Source: Cepaea nemoralis
Lineage: Eukaryota > Mollusca > Gastropoda > Stylommatophora > Helicidae
Assembly: GCA_014155875.1 (NCBI GenBank)
Contig: JACEFZ010005131.1
Location: 173,501 to 237,500 of the forward strand
Direction: 5' to 3'
Length of the DNA: 64,000 nucleotides
Within the stretch, counting starts at the first letter, position 1, and each line of letters starts with the position of its first letter. Made by a program: the position numbers and the translations under genes. Below, piece after piece: positions 34,920 through 45,105 of the stretch. Under the pieces are notes generated by a model. The model ran no database searches. It saw only the letters and a list, made by a program, of their open reading frames with translations, and was not told where the DNA came from.

Positions 34920-35749
34920 TTCTGGGTTGTGTCTTCGGTTTTGATAATATTTTTGCGGTTTTCGTTTTCGATCGAGTGGTGTCGATCGAACACTTTGAAA
35001 AGGAACGAGAACGTGTGACGATTCATTGGCTTCCTAACACGATTCCTCCAGAATGAGTCAAGTTCATTGTAAAACAGACAATTGGTGTCGAAAATGCGGA
35101 AGTATTCCGCATTAAGTACGGTGGCGGAAAATGGGGAGTCCTGTGTACCCCGACAAAAACAATACCTCATTATGCCAAGATTACGGCTCCTGGGAAAATT
35201 ACAGGAGACCACCGTATTATGTTCACAATAGTTGGTCGCCGCACCGAATGTCCTACATGTGGCCTGGACTCACACTGGGCCAACAAATGCTCGAGCCGGA
35301 GACAAAAGAAAGATAATATAAAACAAACAACTGTAAGATCACAAGAGGAGTTCCCCTCACTCGGGGAAAAACCTCAAACAAATTCAAACAACAACAAACA
35401 AGATGTCGCGGAGACAGCCGGCCAAAAAGAAGCCACGAGGCCAGACGAGGACAAGATGACGTCGAGGTAGCTGGCGGACCGGTGACCACGGAGACAGACG
35501 CAGAAACTCACGCAAAAACAATTTCACAAGAAACCAACGACGACGGTTTCCAAACCGTCCACTACGGCAGAAAAAGACAGTGGGCAGAGAGGAGAAATTC
35601 CTCAAGCAACAAAGACATGAGAGAAGACGAAGGAAGATCTTCCCCTTCTCCTTCCAAACCATGCAAGAAAGCTGCTACAAAGCAGGATGAAAACAGCGAC
35701 AACAAAGGACCATTTTTTATCAACAATGACGGAGACACCGACTAACGCC
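34920..35749 (+). pseudogene. LINE ORF1 fragment (plus strand, head-to-head with ORF2 start)
   Basis: Same ORF1 region as 1576-2425 but on the plus strand because the block is inverted. It has a TGA near 35054 and a frameshift. The zinc knuckle CPTCGLDSHWANKC is at about 35245-35290. The tail ends with TAA at 35743, followed by the reverse complement of the target motif (35750-35762). Confidence 0.75.
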
Positions 35750-36134
35750 ATTAACTTGGTAAGGCGAAAGATTTATACGTTGTGAAGATAAACCAGAGTA
35801 ACAAATTAAACTGCCAAATGGCAAATATTTCTCAAGGTCGTGCAGGTGTTACATACTGTTATTACATTGCATTATACTGAATCTAAAATATACGTAATAA
35901 AGAAACAAAATACTTCCCCACTTATAATCTTCACATTAGAACTATCGTGATAGCTTTCGAGTATCAGATTTGAGTACGAGTTATTCAACAGCGTATTATT
36001 AAATGAAATCATCCGAAGCAAATTCTGAGGAGTCATATCCTTTATTAACAGTTCAGTAAATATTATGCCCCTTTTCTTTTACGGACTCTCTCTCTCTGTG
36101 TCTCTCTGTCTCTCTGTCTGTCTGTCTCTCTCTC

Positions 36135-36198
<64 letters not shown>

Positions 36199-36780
36199 CA
36201 GAGACCAGGGGAAATTTATTACTAGAAGTCCTCGTGAAAGAATCCCGGCATCACCGGGGCTTGAACCCGGGACCTCCAGTACTCGAGGCGGACACCATAC
36301 CTTGAGATCACGCAGCCCCCGTCTGGGGGAAAATCTTGGGGAAAATAAGAAAATAAGAGAGTGCAATGTTGTATGTATTAGTTTCTCTCCCTTTAGTTTT
36401 CCGACCATTTTCTCCCTCTTTCTCTCTCTTTACTTCTCCGTAAACAGAATGGTGTATTTAGTGTGAATAGTGTATGTTCAACATGTTGTCGTTTATTTGT
36501 AAATATTCCTAGTGTGCTACGGAGCATGGTCATATGTAAGTTTTTGGGTGACGTGTGAAATTTAATTTCTTACAAACTCGTGAAAAGGGCTGGTAGCGGT
36601 ATTATTTACTTACATACAAGATGGTGAAGTCGACACCTCACATTCGCCGGCATAACATATGATAATAGCGTTTACATTTCAACCAATCGTAACATTTATT
36701 CCAATATACCCTACGGTGTAGGGTGTGAAAAATAGCCTTTAGACTCATTATATTGCTCCTCTCCACGGAAATCTTGAGTA
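35750..36780 (-). repeat. Y block, copy 3 (inverted)
   Basis: Reverse complement of the block at 571-1575, including the motif at its ORF1-facing edge (35750-35762). Contains the inverted GA SINE. Confidence 0.75.
36090..36325 (-). mobile_element. tRNA-derived SINE-like element with (GA)n tail, copy 3
   Basis: Minus-strand copy; the B box lies at about 36261-36271 and the CT/GT-rich tail at 36090-36196. The tail contains TGTC interruptions like copy 2, so copies 2 and 3 are closer to each other than to copies 1 and 4. Confidence 0.6.
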
Positions 36781-38074
36781 AAAAAAAATTTTTAAACTTT
36801 TATTGAGTGTTAAAATCGTTGCAAAGAGTATTGTTTGTGTTTTTACAGAGCGTTGCGTGTGGACGTGTAGGTGACATATGCGCAAAAGTACAAATATTTT
36901 ATACATTTTAACATTTTTACATTGAATTTGTTATAGGGTAAAACTTACAAAATAACAGCATGATGATAGTGCACCGTTTTTATTTCCCTTGCCACCTCTC
37001 TCTCCTGTCGGCCCCAAAAACACCAATACCATCACCACCAATCGGTAATGATGAAACTGGCAGTATAAAATGTTTGAACCAACCGTTGAGGGCGGCAGCA
37101 GAATCGAAAAACGACAGTATCAAAATGGTGGGACAGTATGATGTGTACACATCAGTACAATGCAGAAAGGGTAGTGATTGCATATATAATGTTTGTGTTG
37201 TTACATGCCTTCTGTGTGCTCAGTATTTGTGTATGTGTATTTACCAAGCATTGCATGTGGGCGTGTAGGTGACATATGTATAATATTACAACAATTTATT
37301 CATTGGCATCCTTATATATGAAAGGGTTGAAAGGGGTGGGGGAGGGGGGGGGGGGACCTAGAAAAATATTTTTTTACTATGTTTGTTTCCCCTGTCACCC
37401 CCTTCTCCAATTGGCCCTAAAACCGCCAACACCATCACCACCTCTTTGGTAATGATGATAAAGGCAGTAAAAACTTTTTGAACCAACCAGTGAGGGCGGC
37501 AGCAGCATCCACATCAAACAGTAACAAGTGGGGAGATGAAGGATTATGATAATGATAAACAGTGATCATAGAATTAAAGAATAATAGCAATCGAACCATA
37601 ATAATAAAATAGTAATACAGAGTTACTTACTCTCAGTATGAAAGCATGGTAATAGTGGTACTAGTGCATTTGTGTTGTTAGTATTTTTGCATGCGTCCTG
37701 TGTGTTCAGTATTTGTGTGCGTGTATTTACCGAGCGTTGCGTGTGGGCATGTCATGTATGTGGCATGTGCAATATTTTATTCATTGGACATATTTACATG
37801 TGGAGGGGGGTAACAAAGAGAAAGAGAGAAAATTTTCCATTTGTGTTTCCCTTGCCACACTCTCACCTATCAGACCCACCACACCAATTCCCTCATCACC
37901 ACTCTCTGGTAATGATAGGGGGGGGGGGCAGGATAACTGTCTGAAACTAACTGGTGAGGGTATCAGCAAGGGCAACAACAACCATTTGCAGTGGGGAGGG
38001 GGTACATGGGGGATGAGGTTATATATTAATAGAAGAAATAAATGGGGAGAACCGTTGAGGCCACTAAGGCGATT

Positions 38075-38335
38075 ACATAAACAGACACACTTAGTATTAT
38101 TTGGCGCTCACAGAAGAAGAAGAATAGAAGAAGGATATAGAGATTAGAAGACGCATTAGACAACATAAAATTTGAAAGCTATAATAGTCGGTATATATGT
38201 ATAATATCCCGGTCGGTAACTATTATAGCTTTCAAATTTTATGTCGTCTAGTGCGTCTTCTAATCTCTATTTCCTTTTTCTATTCTTCTTCTTCTACTGT
38301 GAGCGCCAAATAATACTAAGTGTGTCTGTTTATGT
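38075..38335. mobile_element. Foldback (MITE-like) element, inverted-block copy
   Basis: Same ~115-bp arms as 27229-27489; the central sequence is the reverse complement, as expected for an inverted duplicate. Confidence 0.8.
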
Positions 38336-39244
38336 ATATATTAATAGTGATGACAATCATAATAAATGGTAAAAATAAAACATGATAAGGATAATAACAG
38401 CAATTATTATTATTAATAAACAGCAATGATAATAATAGTAATGATAATGATAGAATTATTTAAAACATGTGATTCCATTTGCTAATGAGTTTCTTAGCAA
38501 TGGTGTTAACATAGAATAGCAGGTACATACAATCGCAACCTGCAATGTTCAATAATAGTAGGTGCAAAAGGAGTTGGTTATCTTTTTCTCCTTGCTTCTT
38601 TTTTTTTTTTTTTAATTGTAAGGGTTCATTCAATTTTTTCCATTTCCTCTTTTTTTTGGGGGGGGGGGGGGGGGGGGAGGGGGGGGGGGTAAAAATAAAA
38701 CAAGCATTTGTATTAACACAAATTTTTACAATCTGATTGGTTTGGTAACCATCTGTGATTTTGTATTCATTCATTCAATATTCACTCACATTTTCCTGTT
38801 TCTTTCTCGCACTCATGTATACTAAAATATAATATCATAAAGAAGGGTACTTTTGTTTACTCTGGAGATATCTGTAATATTTTGTGTTTACAACATAGGA
38901 AATTATCCATTAGCATATTTCATTCCTTGAACACATTTACATGTGACAGGGTGGTTACAAAGAAAAGGGGAAATCTTTACATTTTTGTTTCTCTTGCCAC
39001 ACTCTCACCAATTGGTTCCACTCCACCAATGCCCTCATGAGCACTCTAATGGTGGTACAGGCAGGATAAATGTTTGAACCAATCAGTGGGGGTAGTACCA
39101 AACGCAAAAAACCATAAGAAAAGGGGGTCACAGGAGAGATGAAGTTGTGAAATGATAATGATGATATCAATATAACATTAATTATACTAAGGATAGTAAA
39201 GGTAAAATAATGATAGTAATAATAATAATGATAAAATAATTTTT

Positions 39245-39432
39245 TTCTATATCCTTTACAGGACATCGCTGTCAACACCAGCATCTTTCAGCTGTATGTT
39301 GATTTCTTGGCAAGATTACGCTCAGTAGTTTGCCATTGCTTTCTGAGCGGTCTGCTCATATACCCCGTAAGTTACTGATGCGATTCGAACCATTGCTGAT
39401 TCTCACCGTCATCACGTTACCCACAAGAGTAT
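39245..39432 (-). mobile_element. ATT-flanked tRNA-like SINE, partial (inverted)
   Basis: Reverse complement of the 3' three quarters of the SINE at 26062-26300. The head is missing because a deletion fuses it to the LINE 3' end. Confidence 0.6.
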
Positions 39433-41066
39433 ACAATAAAGAATAATACATATGATTTACTCTGGAAATAGTTGTGATATTTTGTGTGTGTACATAAAAG
39501 AAATTAAGTGTGTGTTATATGTGTGGTGTTTGTATCTGGCAAAGTTTCTGCAGGTCCATATAAGTTGTCTGTAGTAAGAAAGTGCTACCAGTAGTTTTGT
39601 ATGTATGTCCTTAGCTGTCTTTGGTATAGTGTTGAGAAAAATTGCTTTATATGTGTCGGTTTGTTTGCCTGTGTGCGTTTGTATGAGGTGTTTGAGTGTT
39701 GCGCGTGTGGCAGTAATTGTTGGACATGTATAATAAATGTGTTCCTCTGTCTCTTGTGTGTTGTTTCTACATAATTGACATTGTTTGGATATGTATGCTT
39801 CTACCTGTGTTGTGGGGGTCATATTGTATAGCAGTCTATATGTGATTTCTCTAGCTTTTGGAGTTATGTGTTTGTTGTGTAGGTTTGAAAAGGTGCATGT
39901 GAAGTCAGTCATGAAGTATTTGTCTCTTTTTTCAATCCTATGTCTTAGTGATGGTGCTTGTTCTCTAACTAAATGTTTGTATATTGTGTGTGTTGTTTGC
40001 TGTATTAACTGTTCATGTCCTTTTATTGCCTGTATGCATGTCTGATAGAAAGTTGGCAGTTTTCCCTGGTAGTGAGGATTTGCATTGTTAAGAGGTGTGA
40101 GATGTTTGATGTTGTGGCCTATGTAGTATAGTACTAGTCTGTTCTGTTCTGGGTGTCTGATGATTTTACCTATGTGACTGATTATAAATGACAGTATTTT
40201 TGTCTGGATGTCCTGTAGTGCAAATTCCCCCTTGTCCCTTGTCTTGTATGAGAGTTTTGTTCTGAATGCTATGTATTGTGTTGGTAAAGATGAAGCGTCT
40301 GATTTGTATGTTTATGTTTGTGACGGTCTGTTTGGGAGGGTCCAGTACTGTCGCTAAATATATTATTTTGGGTAATATGTATGTGTTGACTATTGTGTTT
40401 CTACCAAATATTGTGGATGTCTTGTACCTATACCTGTGTATCATGTCTGTGATCTGTTCGGTCAGTGCGTGCCATGTCTGTCTGTGTGTTTCTGTGGGAT
40501 CACATGGAAATGTGATCCCATACAGCTTCATGGTTTCTATGTGTTTCAGATCTGGAGGGAAATCAACCTTTTGTTTCCACTTTCCCAGACCCATTATCTG
40601 TGATTTCTGTACATTAATTTTGGCTCCACTGCATTTTCCAAAATGGGTAGAGGTGTGGAGTATATTCTTTATTGATGTGTTGCTGGTGGGAAAGAAGGCA
40701 GTGTCATCTGCATAGGCGATGAGCTTCTGCTCTCCTATCCCATGCAGGAAGGTTCCTTTAATACTAGTGTCTTGCCTTATCTTCTCTAATAAAGGTTCTA
40801 GGGTGAGCACATACAGGAATGGTGATAAGGGACATTCCTGTCTTACAGATCTCGTGAGCCTGAAGCTAGCTGTCAGTGAATGGTTCACCAACACTCTGCT
40901 CTCAGGGTTTTTATACAAGATCTGTATCCACTGCCTGTAGTATTCTCCTATGTTACAAAATTCTAGTGTCCTATGCAGGTATGTGTGGGAAATTCTGTCG
41001 AAGGCCTTTTCTTGATCCAAGGATAAGATGGATAATGGACAGTCTTTCCCATGTGTGTAGTTGATT
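39433..41066 (-). pseudogene. LINE-E ORF2 C-terminal half (minus strand)
   Basis: Frame 41020-40166 carries DQEKAFDRIS, a RQECPLSPFL variant (usually RQGCPLSPLL) and YADD, so the RT palm is present. The C-terminal part (39912-39457) with the CQLC...H...C motif is in a shifted frame. The shift at about 40226 is the same as in copy C. The fragment begins abruptly at 41066, joined head-to-head to copy F. Confidence 0.8.
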
Positions 41067-41337
41067 TACAATTACTGCCACACGTGCAACACTCAAACAC
41101 CTCATACAAACACACACAGGCAAACAAACCGACATATATAAAGCAATTTTTCTCAACACTATACCAATGACATCTAAGGACATACATACAAAACTACTTG
41201 TAGCACTTTCTTACTACAGACAACTTATATGGACCTGCAGAAATTTTGCCAGATACAAACACCACACATATAACACACATTTAGTTTCCTTCATGTACAC
41301 GCACAAAATATCACAACTCTTTCCAGAGTTGGTATAA
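41067..41337 (+). pseudogene. LINE-F ORF2 C-terminal fragment
   Basis: Last ~85 codons of ORF2 in plus orientation, ending TAA at 41335 inside the near-palindrome 41320-41359. Confidence 0.75.
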
Positions 41338-44146
41338 GTGGTATACTAACTCTGGCAATTTTGGGAATTTTTTGGAAATTTTGTTATACATGAGAGAGAG
41401 AAAAAAAGAAGAAACTGTGAATGAATGGTGAGTGGATGATTAAATAAATCACATATGGTCAAAAGACCAATGGAAAATCCCTTATGTAAAGAATAGTGGA
41501 AGTATAAATGCTTGTTTTACTTGTTTCAAAATGATGGTTTCACCCTTATAGACAAGAGGGAAAAGAAAAAAGGAGAGAAGAAAATTAAACTCCTCCCATT
41601 CCAATGTACTATTTATGGAATGTTTGGCTTTGAATGCACTTGTTGTGCTATACTACCACCACTACTAAGATTATCACTTTAGTAAATAAACTCACATATT
41701 TGTTATACTATTATCATTATTATTATCATTATTATTATTATTTTATTATTATTGTTTATTATAATGATTATCATCATTATTATTATTATGACTATCTTTA
41801 TTCTACCTTTACTATCCTTAGTAATTTTAATGTTATAAGTATTATTGATATCATCATTATCATTTTACATTTTCATCTCCCCCGCGCCCCCCCCCCCCCT
41901 TGCTTACAGTTTGTTGCCTTTGCTACTAACCCCACTGGTTGGTTCAAACTTTTGTCCTGCCTGTGCCATCATTAAGAGTGGTCAGGAGAGCATTGATGGA
42001 ATTGAACAATTAGTGGGAGGGTAGCGCGGGAAACAAAACTGTAAAGATTTCCCTTTCGCTTAGTCACCCCCTTTGAATCATGTGAGTGAGTGTTGAATGA
42101 ATGAATAAATATAAAAACACATATGGTTATCAAACCAATAATACTGTAAGAACTCATGCAAATACAAATATTTGGTTAATTTTCATTTTAAAAAAAAAAG
42201 AAAGAGAGAGCAAAGAGGGAAATATTAATGAACCCCTACATTTAGGAAAAAAAACAAAGAGGAAAATATAACCCACTCCTTTACTCCAAGTATTATTAAA
42301 ACTGCAGTTTGCATGTGTATGTACCTGCTAGGCTATGTTTAACACCATTACAAAGAAAATCATCCTAGCAAATGGAATCACATATTGTAAATATGTTATC
42401 ATTTTCATAACTATTATCACCATTGCTGTTTTTTTAATAATTGCTGTCATTACCCCCAGTATGTCTCTTCTTGTCATTACTACTATTGCCATCATTAGGA
42501 ATAAAACAAAAACCCCTTTCCCATGTACACCCCTCCCCTCGCTCATGGTTGTTGTTGCCTTTGCTGGTACCCACACCGGTTTGGTTCAAATATTTATCCT
42601 GCCTTTACCATCATCGCCCAGAGAGGGGGTAATGGCATTGGTGGAGTGGAACCAAATTGGTGAGAGGGTGGCAAGGGAAACAAAGATGTAAAGATTGTAA
42701 AAATTTGTGCTAATACTGATGCTTGTTTACTTTCTACAATAAGTTTAAAAAAAAAAAAAAAAAAAAAGGAAGGGAAAAAAAGAAATGAACCCTTACAAAT
42801 AATACCAAAAGGAAAAAAAAAAGAAACAAGGAGAAAAAGATAACCAACTCCTTTTAATTCTACTATTATTGAACATGCATGTTGCAAGTATATGTAAAAA
42901 AAATAAAATAAAAAATATAATCAAGGAGAAACAAAAAAGATTATCAACTCCTTTTTACACCTACTATATTATTAAACAGTGCAGGATGCAATTGTTATTG
43001 TATGTACCAGCCATATTTTAACACCATTTCTAAGAAAATCATTTTAGCAAATGGAATCACAGTTTTGGAAAATGTGATCATTATCAAAACAAATCCTACC
43101 ATTGTGTTTTATTAACATTAGCATTGCTGTCATCACCCTTAGTAGTTTTTATTCCTTGTCAGTATTATTATAAGATGTATTTCATGTAAACACCATTCCT
43201 AAGGTAATCAATTTAGCACATAAAATCACATGTTAAAACTATTTATTATTTATTATCATTGAGTCTATCACTAGTCTCAGCACTGTTATTCCTTGTCACT
43301 ATGATATTTATTTATGTATTTGGTTGTTACTTTGCATTATTATCATTGTAATCACTATTAATATATATGGCTTTGTAAACGCGTATACTATCACATCCCC
43401 CTTTCCCACCCTTTTGATACTGTGATTGTTGTCTCTGCTGCCACCCTCACCGTTTTGTTTCATTTCTGCAACGCCATGTTTATCATCACCGAGGGTGATG
43501 GTATTTGGTAGGAGTTTTTGGAGCTGACAGGAGAGCGGGGCGGCAGGGGGAAAATAACAGCCCGATACCATCATGCTTTGGATTTAAAATATTTCCTTAC
43601 AACAATGTCAATGGAGAAATGTTTAAATGTATAAAATATTTGTAATATTTGCGCATATGTCATCTACACGCCCACATGCAACGCTCTGTAAAAACACGCA
43701 CACAAATACTGAACACACAGTACGCATGTAACAACACAAACAATACAAATGCAACAACTACCATTCCTGCATTGTAAACTAGGATACTCCTCGACAACCC
43801 CCCCCCCCTTTCCCCCCACCTTTTCGATACTGTTGTTTTTGATGCTGCTGCTGCCTTCACCGGTCGGTTCTAACAAGTTTTACTGCCATTTTCCTCATTA
43901 CCAAGTGGTGATGATGGTATTGGTGGGGTTGGAGCTGACAGGTGAAAGGGCGGCAGAGGGAAAATAATGGTATACTATCGCCTTGTTGTTGTTTGTACTC
44001 GTTCTTCGTTACCCCCCATTTCAAATGTAAAAAGGTTGAAACAAATGTTGTAAAAATTTGCGCATATGTCACCTACACTTCCACATGCAACGCTCTGTAA
44101 CAACAAGAACAATACAAATGCAAATGTTTCTTAACACTCAATAAAC

Positions 44147-44179
<33 letters not shown>
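41338..44179 (+). repeat. LINE-F 3' region of hairpin modules, ending in poly(A)
   Basis: Cores near 41910-42040, 42555-42680, 43420-43555 and 43845-43965. The terminal signature is at about 44066, AATAAA near 44141, then poly(A) to 44179 and the TTACCAAGTTAA motif at 44180. Confidence 0.75.
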
Positions 44180-44181
<2 letters not shown>

Positions 44182-44192
44182 ACCAAGTTAAC

Positions 44193-45000
44193 GGCCATCG
44201 TCACGGTGTCTTCGTCAGTGTTGATAAAAAGCAATCCTTCGTTGCCGCTGTTTTCATCCTGCTTTGTAGCAGCTTTCTTGCATGGTTTGGAAGGAGAAGG
44301 GGAAGATCTTCCTTCCTCTTCTCTCATGTCTTTGTTGCTTGAGGAATTTCTCCTCTCTGCCCACTGTATTTTTCTGCCGTAGTGGACGGTTTGGAAACCG
44401 TCGTCGTTGGTTTCTTGTGAAATTGTTTTTGCTTGAGTTTCTGCGTCTGTCTCCGTGGTCACCGGTCCGCCAGCTACCTCGACGTCATCTTGGGCAGCGT
44501 TGTCCTCGTCTGGCCTCGTGGCTTCTTTTTGGCCGGCTGTCTCCGCGACATCTTGTTTTTTGTTTGAATTTGTTTGAGGTTTTTCCCCGAGTGAGGGGAA
44601 CTCCTCTTGTGATCTTTCAGTTGTTTGTTTTATATTGTCTTTTTTTTGTCTCCGGCTCGGGCATTTGTTGGCCCAGTGTGAGTCCAGGCCACATGTAGGA
44701 CATTCGGTGCGGCGACCAACTATTGTGAACATAATACGGTGGTCTCCTGTAATTTTCCCAGGAGCCGTAATCTTGGCATAATGAGGTATTGTTTTTGTCG
44801 GGGTACACAGGACTCCCCATTTTCCGCCACCGTACTTAATGCGGAATACTTCCGCATTTTCGTCACCAATTGTCTGTTTTACAATGAACTTGACTCCCTC
44901 TGGAGGAATCGTGTTAGGAAGCCAATGAATCGTCACACGTTCTCGTTCCTTTTCAAAGTGTTCGATCGACACCACTCGATCAAAAACGAAAACCGCAAAA
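44193..45000 (-). pseudogene. LINE-C ORF1 fragment (inverted, N-terminally truncated)
   Basis: A continuous frame from about 44975 leftwards: RRM-like end (VTIHWLPNTIPPEGVKF), one CX2CX4HX4C knuckle, then an acidic/basic tail rich in T, E, K and S. The usual stop is mutated, so the frame runs out into the poly(A) of copy F as poly-Phe. The upstream side has no ATG; the frame enters the ORF1-ORF2 intergenic stretch and meets TAA. So the N-terminal half (coiled coil and most of an RRM in related elements) is missing. Confidence 0.78.
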
Positions 45001-45105
45001 ATATTATCAAAACCGAAGACACAACCCAGAACTGAATTATCACAGAAAAGATATAGGTAATCACTTAAATTTAACCACCATGTTGTTTATTTTAAATTTT
45101 TTACA
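45001..45105. promoter_or_regulatory. ORF1/ORF2 head-to-head junction
   Basis: About 100 bp between the inverted ORF1 and the ORF2 ATG, near-identical at 2425-2491, 34846-34919 (reverse) and 56190-56243. A/T-rich with 'cttaaatttaaccaccatg'. It could hold the inversion breakpoint, or act as a leader for ORF2. No promoter element is demonstrable. Confidence 0.4.

Larger units (their letters stand above)
36781..39456 (-). repeat. LINE-E 3' region (inverted)
   Basis: Reverse complement of the modules at 25.6-28.8 kb. Hairpin cores lie near 37000-37120, 37390-37510, 37850-37980 and 38985-39120. It lacks ~350 bp next to ORF2, because the SINE middle is joined directly to the ORF2 end at about 39432. 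A poly-C/G-rich tract is at about 38657-38690. Confidence 0.75.

Noticed and set aside
36960..37268. 102-codon frame recurring at 81-389, 36960-37268 and 51983-52291
   Set aside because: It is the reverse strand of the LINE 3' region module. It recurs because the module does; its composition and the inverted-repeat core explain it and it is broken in other modules.
44073..44192. Extension of LINE-C ORF1 through poly-Phe into the module
   Set aside because: Results from loss of the ORF1 stop; reads the reverse strand of a poly(A) tail and a non-coding module.
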